Positions 41,065 through 49,297 of a stretch of DNA of 64,000 nucleotides are shown here, piece after piece. Within the stretch, counting starts at the first letter, position 1. The number at the start of each line of letters is the position of its first letter. The stretch covers positions 221,166-285,165 of the forward strand of contig JACKBU010000004.1 of NCBI GenBank assembly GCA_020634395.1. Reading direction: 5' to 3'. The notes below the pieces were generated by a model, which was not told the DNA's origin, ran no database searches, and saw only the letters and a program-made list of their open reading frames with translations. The stretch is from Ardenticatenaceae bacterium (GTDB taxonomy: Bacteria > Chloroflexota > Anaerolineae > Promineifilales > Promineifilaceae). A program made the translations under genes and the position numbers.

Positions 41065-42456
41065 CTACTGCCTGATCTGGGCTAATTCTTCCAGATAAAC
41101 GATGGCCGTTTCCACGCCACGATGGAACATCTCAATGCTAAAGCGCTCATTGGGCGAATGCAGGCCGTCGTCGTCCAGGCCGTAGCCCATCATTACCACC
41201 GGGATATCCATGAGGTCGGCAATTTCGGCCACCACGGGGATGCTGCCGCCGCCGCGCGTAAAGACTGGTGTTGCGCCCCACGCTTTTTCATAGGCGCGCG
41301 CCGCCGCCCGCATCTCCGGGCTGTCGAAGGGGAAGAGCGCGGCCTTGCCGGTGGTGATCAGCTTCACGTCCACCTTGACAGTCGGCGGAGCGATAGAATC
41401 GATATACGTCTTGATGAGTTCATAAATCTTGTGGGGATCCTGGTTGCCTACCAGGCGCGAACTGAGTTTGGCTCCCGCTTTGGCCGGCACAATGGTCTTG
41501 GGACCAGGGCCGGTCCAGCCGCTCCACATCCCGTTGATGTCCAGCGTGGGCCGGGCCGAGATGCGCTCGCGGATGGTGTAGCTGGCGTCGCCCCACACGG
41601 CCGTTACCCCCGTCGACTGCTTATACTGCTCTTCAGACAGGTCAGTCTTGGCAATCATCGCCCGCTCTTCGGCCGTCAGCGGCACCACATCGTCGTAGAA
41701 GCCGGGTACGGCGATGGTATGATCGGGGTTGTAGAGCTTGCCCAGAATTTCCACCAGTGCCAGCGCCGGATTGTGCACCGCACCGCCCCACAGCCCACTG
41801 TGCAAATCGTCGGTCGGTCCGCGCACCTCCACTTCCAGATACGTCATGCCGCGCAGGCTGTGCAAAATGGCCGGCTCATCCATCGTCCGCATAGAGGTGT
41901 CGCTGATCACGCATACGTCAGCGCGCAGCAGTTCCAGATGCTCTTTGATGAAAGGCACCAAGTTAGGCGAGGAAACTTCTTCTTCGCCTTCGATGAGAAA
42001 CTTGACGTTTACCGGAGCACTGCCGCTGGATTTCAGATAAGACTCCAGGGCTTTGACATGAATAAACAACTGCCCTTTATCGTCTGTGGCGCCGCGGGCA
42101 TAGATTTTGCCGTCTTTCTCTACCGGCTCGAAGGGCTGCGTGTGCCAGCCGTCGGCCATTTCGGCCGGGACGACGTCGTAATGACCATAAACCAGGACGG
42201 TGGGTTTGTCTGGTCCGGCGCCCAGCCACTCGCCATAGGCCACGGGGTGGCCGGCGGTAGGCATCACCTGGATGTTGTCCAATCCCAGGCTGCGCATGTG
42301 GTTTGCCAGCCAGGCGGCGGCGCGCTGCATGTCGTCAGCGTGGGCCGGATCGGCACTGATACTGGGAATGCGCAGTAGTTGATGCAGCTCCTGGCGGAAC
42401 TGCTCGGCGTGGGTGCGGGAATAGCTGCGGGCAGAATTGCTCACTGGACTTGTCAT
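41065..42456 (-). CDS. M20-family dipeptidase
   Basis: A 463-residue zinc dipeptidase. Metal ligands are visible as VYGHYDVVP near residue 90 (His, Asp), GATDDKGQLF near 122 (Asp), the catalytic pair IEGEEEVSS near 155 (Glu-Glu), VISDTSM near 185 and near the end MMGYGLDDDGLHSPNE with the last His. The lid domain is about 205-360. The ATG at 42456 is chosen (MTSPVSNSARSY) because AAGGAGAAC lies upstream. It is followed on the same strand by the AbgT gene, so hydrolysis and transport of a peptide-like folate fragment is a reasonable joint guess. Confidence 0.92.
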   Translation of the reverse strand: MTSPVSNSARSYSRTHAEQFRQELHQLLRIPSISADPAHADDMQRAAAWLANHMRSLGLDNIQVMPTAGHPVAYGEWLGAGPDKPTVLVYGHYDVVPAEMADGWHTQPFEPVEKDGKIYARGATDDKGQLFIHVKALESYLKSSGSAPVNVKFLIEGEEEVSSPNLVPFIKEHLELLRADVCVISDTSMRTMDEPAILHSLRGMTYLEVEVRGPTDDLHSGLWGGAVHNPALALVEILGKLYNPDHTIAVPGFYDDVVPLTAEERAMIAKTDLSEEQYKQSTGVTAVWGDASYTIRERISARPTLDINGMWSGWTGPGPKTIVPAKAGAKLSSRLVGNQDPHKIYELIKTYIDSIAPPTVKVDVKLITTGKAALFPFDSPEMRAAARAYEKAWGATPVFTRGGGSIPVVAEIADLMDIPVVMMGYGLDDDGLHSPNERFSIEMFHRGVETAIVYLEELAQIRQ

Positions 42457-42716
42457 GCAAAGTTCTCCTTGAAGTGTGGGGGGAAGCGGAAGCAGCAAAG
42501 CTGAGGAGACCCCACTGTGTGAGCCTTTTAGTTTAATGAGTTGGATTTAAATTGAATTCCAATACGAACAGGAATTGGACCGTTGGGATTCTATCATTCC
42601 GCCAAACTGATGTCAAAGCTGAGAATTTGACATAAAGTTGAGGGAGCTCAGCTTTGGTCTGGAACGGCCGTCCCGCCCAATTCCCTCAAACTGGCTTAGC
42701 AGCAGCTGGCACGGAG

Positions 42717-43946
42717 CTAATTCTCTTTTTGCCATAAAGAGATAGTGTCCAGGTGGTAAGTTTGCGGCGCGGTGTCGAGGGGTTGCACGGCTTTTAGCGT
42801 ATAACCGGCCTGGGCTAACTGTTTGCCATCGCGGGCCAGCGTGGCGATGTCGCCGCTCACGTAAATGAGGCGCAACGGCCGTTTCCCGGTCAGGGCGCGC
42901 ATCGCCGCTTTGGAAAGGCCCTTTTCGGGTGGATGGACAACCAGTAAGTCCGGGGTCGGTAGTTGGGGCAGCACTTCTTCCACCCAGCCTTCGTAGAGCG
43001 AAACGTTATCGGTGTCTGCCAGGTTAACAGCCGTATCCGCCACGGCATCCGGGTTGATTTCTACGGCCGTTACGCCGGCCGCCTGTCTGGCCAGGAACGC
43101 TGTCAAAATGCCCACGCCGCTGTAGGCGTCGATCACGGACTCTGTGCCTGTTAGGGCGGCATAGTGCAGCACGGTTTCCACTATCGGGGCGAGCAGGGCC
43201 GGGCTAGGGTAAACATAGCAGCCCGGCGAAACGCGAAAATCTTGTCCGGCCACTGACTGAATCGTGTAGTTATCGCCTACCAGAGTAGCGGCCGTTTGGT
43301 CGGGCAGCACGATGGCCACAGAGACGGGAAAATCAGTCTCCAGTTCTGGCGGCTCGACATCCTCGACTTCCAGGGCCGCCAGCAACGCCTCGTCGTCGCC
43401 GATGCGCAGGGTGAGTTTGCGCAGGCCGGGCAAATCCAGGTCCACGTCCTGCCACAATGCCAGCAGGTCAGGTTGGAGGATCGGGCAGGTTACGATAGGA
43501 ATGACCTGCCGTTCAAAGGGCGACCAGTAGCCCAGCCCGCCCACGGGTGTCGGCGTCAGTTCCGTTTCGGCGCGATAGCCGTAGGGCTGGGGGTTGGGGA
43601 TGATGGGCGCACGGGGAACGGCCGTGAATCCCCCAATGCGTTGTAGCTGATCGGTGACAATCTGCTCTTTGGCGGCCAACTGCGTCGCATAGTCCATATG
43701 CTGGAACTGGCAGCCGCCGCAAACGCCAAAGTGGGGGCAGCGCGGCTCCACCCGATCCGGCGAGGCAGTGATTATTCGCACCAACTCGGCGTGGGCGTAG
43801 TGGGCCTTTTCGTCCAGCAGACGCGCTTCAACGGTTTCGCCGGGAATCGTAAACGGGATAAAAATGGGCCGATCGGCGGCATCGCGAGCGATGCATGCCC
43901 CGCCGTTGGCAAAATCAATGGGCTGAAGGATTAAAGTGTCGGTCAT
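42717..43946 (-). CDS. TrmA/RumA-like RNA methyltransferase lacking the catalytic Cys
   Basis: A 409-residue protein with an N-terminal TRAM-like domain (1-60), an iron-sulfur motif C-P-H-F-G-V-C-G-G-C near residue 85 plus a fourth Cys in VIPIVTCPIL, and a SAM-binding DAYSGVGILTAFLA near 285. Active m5U enzymes end with V-S-C-N-P; here the sequence is IYVSGDIATLARD, so the nucleophile Cys is Gly. The DPPR motif reads HPPEKG. It may be inactive, an RNA binder, or an enzyme with altered chemistry. ATG 43946 follows the CPBP stop by 10 nt. Confidence 0.82.
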   Translation of the reverse strand: MTDTLILQPIDFANGGACIARDAADRPIFIPFTIPGETVEARLLDEKAHYAHAELVRIITASPDRVEPRCPHFGVCGGCQFQHMDYATQLAAKEQIVTDQLQRIGGFTAVPRAPIIPNPQPYGYRAETELTPTPVGGLGYWSPFERQVIPIVTCPILQPDLLALWQDVDLDLPGLRKLTLRIGDDEALLAALEVEDVEPPELETDFPVSVAIVLPDQTAATLVGDNYTIQSVAGQDFRVSPGCYVYPSPALLAPIVETVLHYAALTGTESVIDAYSGVGILTAFLARQAAGVTAVEINPDAVADTAVNLADTDNVSLYEGWVEEVLPQLPTPDLLVVHPPEKGLSKAAMRALTGKRPLRLIYVSGDIATLARDGKQLAQAGYTLKAVQPLDTAPQTYHLDTISLWQKEN

Positions 43947-43956
43947 GAAGATGCTT

Positions 43957-44592
43957 TTAAAAGTGTCCCAGGGCAATAAGCATGGTAAAAGAGGCGATGA
44001 ACCAGTGAATGAGCCACGGATAAACGAAGGAATCGGTCTGCCAGGCCACAAAACCAAAGCCAATGCCGCCGAAGATAGTGGTTAAGGTTTCCACTTCTGG
44101 TTTGCCCAGGTGCATGAAGGCGAAGGGCACTGCCTGGATAAGGATGGCTGGCCCCGGCCCGATGACCCGGGCCAGGCCATACAGCATGAACCCGCGCCAG
44201 ATAAACTCCCAGGCAAACAGTTCCACGCCATTGAGCCAGATGAGCCGAGGAAGACCTTTGGGGGCGCGTGCCTGATAGTACGCTTGCATGGCCGGTGTAC
44301 GGGCCACAAACCAGAGAATCAGGGCCATGACCAGGCAGGCTCCCAGCGTCCACAGGAGGCCGGCGCGCCAGTTGCCCAGTTTAAAGCCGTAGTCGCTGGC
44401 CGGCTGGCGAAACAAGACCAGGATAACGAGCATGGGCAAGATGAAGTAGAGGATGAAGCGATCATAGGCTTTGTTTCCGGTGAGCCTGTGACCGTAATAG
44501 TCAAGCATGGGAACGACGGTGCAGAAGATAACGATGAAGGTGAGTTTGAGATCGAATTCGACGCCGCCAATGGTCACGGTGGATTTCCTCAT
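43957..44592 (-). CDS. CPBP-family membrane protein, active-site motif degenerate
   Basis: A 211-residue, multi-TM protein of the CPBP (CAAX protease, bacteriocin-processing) family. The usual E-E-x-x-x-R motif appears as AWEFIWRGFML near residue 128, so the first Glu is Trp. The F-x-x-x-H motif is FAFMHLGKPE near 160 and the last His is in LIHWFIAS near 198. The missing Glu argues for altered or absent proteolysis. It may instead protect against bacteriocin or act in lipid processing. It is 10 nt upstream of the TrmA-like gene, same strand. Confidence 0.8.
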   Translation of the reverse strand: MRKSTVTIGGVEFDLKLTFIVIFCTVVPMLDYYGHRLTGNKAYDRFILYFILPMLVILVLFRQPASDYGFKLGNWRAGLLWTLGACLVMALILWFVARTPAMQAYYQARAPKGLPRLIWLNGVELFAWEFIWRGFMLYGLARVIGPGPAILIQAVPFAFMHLGKPEVETLTTIFGGIGFGFVAWQTDSFVYPWLIHWFIASFTMLIALGHF

Positions 44593-44772
44593 GGGGTAGA
44601 GAAGGGAACGGAGGCAGTGACAGGGAACGGGGAACGGCCGTTTCTCTCACCCTCTCTAATTACCAAAATTTTACAACGCCAATGCCAGTTCATAACCAAA
44701 CCTCAGCTTAGTAGCTTACGATTAGCCCAGCCAACGGCCGTGCCCCAACCGCCGGCTGATTATAACAAAAAA

Positions 44773-44798
44773 CGTGCCCAGTCGAGAGGCTGGGCACG
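44773..44798 (-). terminator. Intrinsic terminator after the SWIM-type gene
   Basis: CGTGCCCAG at 44773-44781 pairs with CTGGGCACG at 44790-44798. Read on the minus strand, TTTTTT follows the stem directly. It lies 52 nt past the stop of the SWIM-type gene. Confidence 0.92.
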
Positions 44799-44849
44799 CT
44801 TAAAACGGTGCGGTGAAAACCAGTAAAACTGACCAGTGAGGAACTCTGG

Positions 44850-45098
44850 CTAGACGGCCTCGCCGAGCTCTACCATGTCCCGAAGAATGCGTTCAATGGC
44901 CATCGTGTGGCTGCAGACATTGCGGGAGGCAAAAAAGTCGCAATCGCACTTCCAGAGGCCATTATTGTACTCAACAACGTGAGGGGCCTTGTTATTGTCC
45001 CCCTTGATGCTGACACGCAGGTTCTCAAACTGGATGCGTTCGCGTTCTTCGGAATAAATCTTGGCCTTCTCAATCTTACTGATCATACCATAGTCCAT
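44850..45098 (-). CDS. Small SWIM-type zinc finger protein
   Basis: An 82-residue protein with a SWIM zinc finger, C-x-C-x(n)-C-x-H: CDCDFFASRNVCSHTMAIERI near residue 50. The fold chelates one zinc and binds DNA or protein. The rest is KIEKAKIYSEERERIQFENL, a basic helix. The ATG at 45098 is chosen because GAGAGGAG lies upstream; an earlier in-frame start would add 19 residues. It could be a stand-alone DNA-binding module. It follows the histidine kinase terminator region on the same strand. Confidence 0.82.
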   Translation of the reverse strand: MDYGMISKIEKAKIYSEERERIQFENLRVSIKGDNNKAPHVVEYNNGLWKCDCDFFASRNVCSHTMAIERILRDMVELGEAV

Positions 45099-45146
45099 AG
45101 CTTTCACTCCTCTCTGCAAATTAAGAACTGCTGCGGAAAACAAAAA

Positions 45147-45166
45147 CGCACGCAAAATTGCGTGCG
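45147..45166 (-). terminator. Intrinsic terminator after the histidine kinase
   Basis: CGCACGCAA at 45147-45155 pairs with TTGCGTGCG at 45158-45166, followed on the minus strand by TTTTTG. It lies about 130 nt past the kinase stop and before the SWIM-type gene. Confidence 0.88.
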
Positions 45167-45294
45167 CCAGCGAAGTTCAGGTTTTCACTTTTTTTGTGCT
45201 TTTGACGGAATATTCCCTCATGGATTTAAGTATAGCTGACAAGAATTAGCTGTCAATGCAGAAAACCTACGACTCCCTGACGAACGCAGCTTTT

Positions 45295-48200
45295 CTACCC
45301 CTGCGCTTGAGGGACGGCAAACGTAAATGTCGTGCCCTTGTTTAGCTCACTCTCCACCCAGATCTTGCCGCCGTGCAGTTCCACAATGCCTCTGGTAATC
45401 GACAGGCCCAGCCCCGTGCCGGTTGCTTTGCGGATGTTAGGATCATCGGCCCGGAAGAATTTTGTAAAGAGGCGTTTTTGATCTTCCGCGCTGATGCCAT
45501 AGCCGGTGTCCTGTACGGCGCAGATGACAACGGGGGTCGCTTCAACTTGACTATCGAGGGACATGGAATCTGCCCACAGTTTGACATAAATATCCGTGTC
45601 GTTGGGCGAATATTTGCAGGCGTTACTGATGAGATTGGTCAATACCTGCACCAGGCGCTCTTTGTCGGCCAGAATCGAGGGCAGTTCGTCGGGCAGTTCG
45701 AGATGCAGTTCAATGCCTTTGGCATCGCACAATCCGCGCACTGTTTGCAGCGTTTCACTGACGATGATGGTAAAGGCTGTGGGGGCCGGGTCCATATGCA
45801 GCTGCCCGGTCTCAATCCGAGAAATGTCGGTGAGATCCTGGATTTGTTGGCTCATGCGGCGGATGTTGGCGGCGATAGTTTCCAGGAAGCTGCGTTGTTG
45901 GTTGGAGAGGTCGCCAGTCATGCCGGAGAGCAGCAGGTCGGTGTAGCCGCGCATGGAGGTCATGGGAGTTTTGAGCTCGTGGGACACCATAGAGACGAAT
46001 TCTGATTTGGCCTGGTTGGCCTCTTTGACCTGCTGGTAAAGGAGGGCGTTGGCAATGGCTACGGCCGCGTGATTGGTCATACGCACGGCCGTTTCCAGGT
46101 GCCCATTATTAAACGTGTTCATCCGGTCGCTTTCAATGGCCGCCACCCCAATCAGCTTCTGTTTGTGAATGATGGGCAAAGTGATTTGCGAGAGTGTCTC
46201 AAAAGATATGGCTTTATAGTCGGGTTCGGCGTGCACGTTGCCGGTGACATGGGGCTCGCTGGATGCCAGAACCCGGCTAATCAGGCCGTCGTCGGCAAAC
46301 GTGCCGTTCACCGGCTCGATAGAAAACCCGTGGTCGTAACCGCGCTGAGCCTGCAAATAAGGCTTGCTCTCCTCGTTGGTGAGCACAATGGTTCCGGCAC
46401 GGCCGTCACTGACCCGCAGCGCCCAGTCCAGCGTCAAATTCAACACGTGTTCCAGGTCCAGGGTCGTGTTTAAATCACGATCCAACTGCTGCAGCATGAA
46501 CAATTCACTCACCCGTTCCTGCAAAGCCAGGTCCGTTTGCTCCAGCAGGCGGGCATTTTCCAGGGCCACCACCGCCTGCCCGGCAAATGCGGCCAGCAGT
46601 GTTTCATCTTCGGCATTAAAAGGCGCGCCATTACGCTTGTTGATGACCTGCACAACGCCTAAAACTGTGTTACCACGCAGTAAGGGCACGGTCAGAATGG
46701 ATTCACTGACAAACCGGGCGTGGGGATCGATGTCACCGAACCAGCGCTTGTCGTCTTGCACGCGATTTTGTCGTACGGGACGGCCGGTTTGGGCCGCTGT
46801 CCCGGCCAATCCTGTGCCGATGGGCAGCCGCCGCCCAACCAGCTCGTTGCTGGCCGGGCCGCGCACCACGCGGAATTCCAGCTCGCCGGTATCCTCAACC
46901 GTCATCATGAAGGTGCCTGCTTCGGTGTCCAGCAGTTCCATGGCTTTATCCATGATCAGGTTGAGCAGTGGCTCCAGTTCTAGCGTGGAAGCCAGCGAAA
47001 GCGTGACTTCGTTGATAATTTCTAGCTGTTGGGCGCGGTCGGCCAGTTCCTGGCGCGTTTGCAGGCGGTCCAGAGCCACGGCCGTTCGGTCGGCAAAGAC
47101 GTTAAACAGCTGCTTTTGACGAGGGCGGATCTGCGTTTCATCGGCAAAGAAGGTGTAAAGCACGCCCAGCGTTTCGGCCCCGGCATTGAGCGGGGCAATC
47201 CACCAGGTACGGCCGTTTTCATCAACCACGTCGGCCATTTGTCCGGTTTGCAGCACCTGCTGAATGTGTGGATTTTCCACCGGGACGTCGCGGCCTTCCC
47301 GTTCTGGCAGGCGCTCCCCCTGTTCCACTACAAACGCAGCATACAACCTCTGAGTTGGCCCATCGATCAGAGCGATGAAAAAATTGTCGATCTGCAAGAG
47401 ACGCTGGTAATTGGTGAAAACCAGTTCCAACAACACATCAGGATCGATGGTGAAATTAAGCGCTTGCGAGAACTGACTCAACTGGTCCAATTCGGCCACG
47501 CGCGCTTCCAGGCGGCGCATGACGGTGGCCCGTTCCAGGCCAATCAACGATTGATCGGCCAGCGCGCCGAGATAGTTGAGTTCGCTTTGTGAATAAGGTT
47601 GGCCGTTTTGTTTGGCCGGCAGCGAAAGCCAGCCCAACAACTGCTGCTCGTTGTTTAGGGGTACAATCACCACAGCCTGCTGCAGATGAATATCCTCAGG
47701 ATGTTCGCGTAGTTCTGCCGGCCAGGCACGTTCCACGGCCAGATCCAGTACTTCCGAAAACTGCTGCATGTAGGCAACCAGCGGTGAATCGGCGTTGATG
47801 AGCGCGCTTTCGGTGTTTGGATAGCTGCTGTATCCTCCCAGATCGTTATCGGGCAAAAATAGTTGAGGATTGGCTACCGGAATGCCGATTTGCGCATACT
47901 CCAGCAGCGCATCGGCCACCTGGTCGGCATTCACGGCCGTTGTCAGCCGCCGGTTATACTGCCGCAGCAGTTCGCTAAACTCGACCGGCTTCTGAAAAAG
48001 CAGCCGATCCAGCCACTTCTGCAGCCAGGCTTGCAGCGGATCGTAAATTACGAAGACCGCCAGCATGGCTATCGCCACCACCAGCGGGTTGCTAAAGGTG
48101 ATGGTGACGCCAATACTCATCGCCAGCCCGCTGATGATAAGCAAAAACGCGCCAACCAATATCACCGTCATCAACAAATAAGTGAGGCCGCGGCGCACAA

Positions 48201-49269
48201 CTTTGTTCACGTCCAGCAGGCGGTAGCGGATGATGGTGTAAGCAATAGCCAGCGGAAACAGCAGCACGGGCGGTAGAAAAACGGAAGGATTGAACCGTTC
48301 CCAACCCTGGCTGGTCGCCAGCCACAACAGTGTGACCAGGATGGGCATCAGTCCGGCAACCGCGCCCAACAAAATGATGCGGGCCTGCTGCCGCACCAGC
48401 GCCGACGGCGAGGCGATGCTGCGATAAACCATAAAGCCCAGCGTCGCTATCAGGGTCAAAGCGTTCCAGAAATAAGCGTAGCGCCAGGGCAGGGCATAGG
48501 CCCAGGCGTCTGGTCCGTGGTAAAGCCAGATCTCTCCCCAGGCGGCCAGCAGCAGTCCGGGAAGGATGATGATCCATTTTAGCCAGGGAAAACGGGCGAT
48601 GAGCCGCGCTTCGTGCGGAAATACGAAAGCCAGCAGCAGGGTAAACCCACCGGCCACCGACAGCGCCAGGGTCCAGACGCGGATAAAGACCTGGGTCGTA
48701 ACCTGATCAAACAAAGCCCCAATGATGACGGCCGTGCTCACTGCAAACAGGGCAAATACCTGTGCTGCTTCAGCGTCGGGCCGGGCCAGAAACGTCAACA
48801 CGCCAAACAGGAAGATAACCACGCCCACCAAATAGAAGAGCCAGAACTGGCTCCAGAACGTGGCTTCGTCCATGTGGGACAGCACCAGATCGACAGAGCG
48901 AACGGCCGTGTCGCTGCCGCGCGGCTCGATAACGGAGCTGGCCGGGGGCTGATCGAACGTGAAGGTGACGACATCGCCGGGCTGCAGGGTGGCCAGGTAA
49001 CTGTGAAGGCTGGGAGTGGTGGGGAAGGCACGGCCGTTTACGGCCGTTGCCCGGTCAGGATAAGTAATTTCCGGAGTGTCGGGATTCACCGGATCTATCT
49101 GCGGGGTTGATTTATTGACTACCAGATTGGGATCAAAAAGAAGTCCGGGATAGGGTGCTTGCACCCAGCGCACGGCCAGAACCGGAAGGGCTACAAACAT
49201 TACCCCACTGGCAACCAGGATCACTGCCATGACTGCGATACGTATCTGGTCAATGCGTCGATAGTTCAA
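45295..49269 (-). CDS. Large membrane-bound sensor histidine kinase with four GAF domains
   Basis: A 1324-residue sensor. An N-terminal helix (about 10-32) leads to an extracytoplasmic PDZ-like region (about 60-125), then eight or so membrane helices (about 135-400). Four GAF-type domains follow, approximately 430-590, 600-760, 770-930 and 940-1085. HisKA contains VSMVSHELKTPMTSMRGYTD with the phosphorylated His, and the HATPase domain has NLISNACKYSPNDTDI, DTGYGISAED and GTGLGLSI. It resembles ComP-type kinases in its front end. No response regulator is next to it. The ATG at 49269 lies 28 nt past the stop of the GT-C gene upstream, so the two could share a transcript. Confidence 0.93.
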   Translation of the reverse strand: MNYRRIDQIRIAVMAVILVASGVMFVALPVLAVRWVQAPYPGLLFDPNLVVNKSTPQIDPVNPDTPEITYPDRATAVNGRAFPTTPSLHSYLATLQPGDVVTFTFDQPPASSVIEPRGSDTAVRSVDLVLSHMDEATFWSQFWLFYLVGVVIFLFGVLTFLARPDAEAAQVFALFAVSTAVIIGALFDQVTTQVFIRVWTLALSVAGGFTLLLAFVFPHEARLIARFPWLKWIIILPGLLLAAWGEIWLYHGPDAWAYALPWRYAYFWNALTLIATLGFMVYRSIASPSALVRQQARIILLGAVAGLMPILVTLLWLATSQGWERFNPSVFLPPVLLFPLAIAYTIIRYRLLDVNKVVRRGLTYLLMTVILVGAFLLIISGLAMSIGVTITFSNPLVVAIAMLAVFVIYDPLQAWLQKWLDRLLFQKPVEFSELLRQYNRRLTTAVNADQVADALLEYAQIGIPVANPQLFLPDNDLGGYSSYPNTESALINADSPLVAYMQQFSEVLDLAVERAWPAELREHPEDIHLQQAVVIVPLNNEQQLLGWLSLPAKQNGQPYSQSELNYLGALADQSLIGLERATVMRRLEARVAELDQLSQFSQALNFTIDPDVLLELVFTNYQRLLQIDNFFIALIDGPTQRLYAAFVVEQGERLPEREGRDVPVENPHIQQVLQTGQMADVVDENGRTWWIAPLNAGAETLGVLYTFFADETQIRPRQKQLFNVFADRTAVALDRLQTRQELADRAQQLEIINEVTLSLASTLELEPLLNLIMDKAMELLDTEAGTFMMTVEDTGELEFRVVRGPASNELVGRRLPIGTGLAGTAAQTGRPVRQNRVQDDKRWFGDIDPHARFVSESILTVPLLRGNTVLGVVQVINKRNGAPFNAEDETLLAAFAGQAVVALENARLLEQTDLALQERVSELFMLQQLDRDLNTTLDLEHVLNLTLDWALRVSDGRAGTIVLTNEESKPYLQAQRGYDHGFSIEPVNGTFADDGLISRVLASSEPHVTGNVHAEPDYKAISFETLSQITLPIIHKQKLIGVAAIESDRMNTFNNGHLETAVRMTNHAAVAIANALLYQQVKEANQAKSEFVSMVSHELKTPMTSMRGYTDLLLSGMTGDLSNQQRSFLETIAANIRRMSQQIQDLTDISRIETGQLHMDPAPTAFTIIVSETLQTVRGLCDAKGIELHLELPDELPSILADKERLVQVLTNLISNACKYSPNDTDIYVKLWADSMSLDSQVEATPVVICAVQDTGYGISAEDQKRLFTKFFRADDPNIRKATGTGLGLSITRGIVELHGGKIWVESELNKGTTFTFAVPQAQG

Positions 49270-49297
49270 CTGTCTGTCCGCCGATTAATTCACCTGG

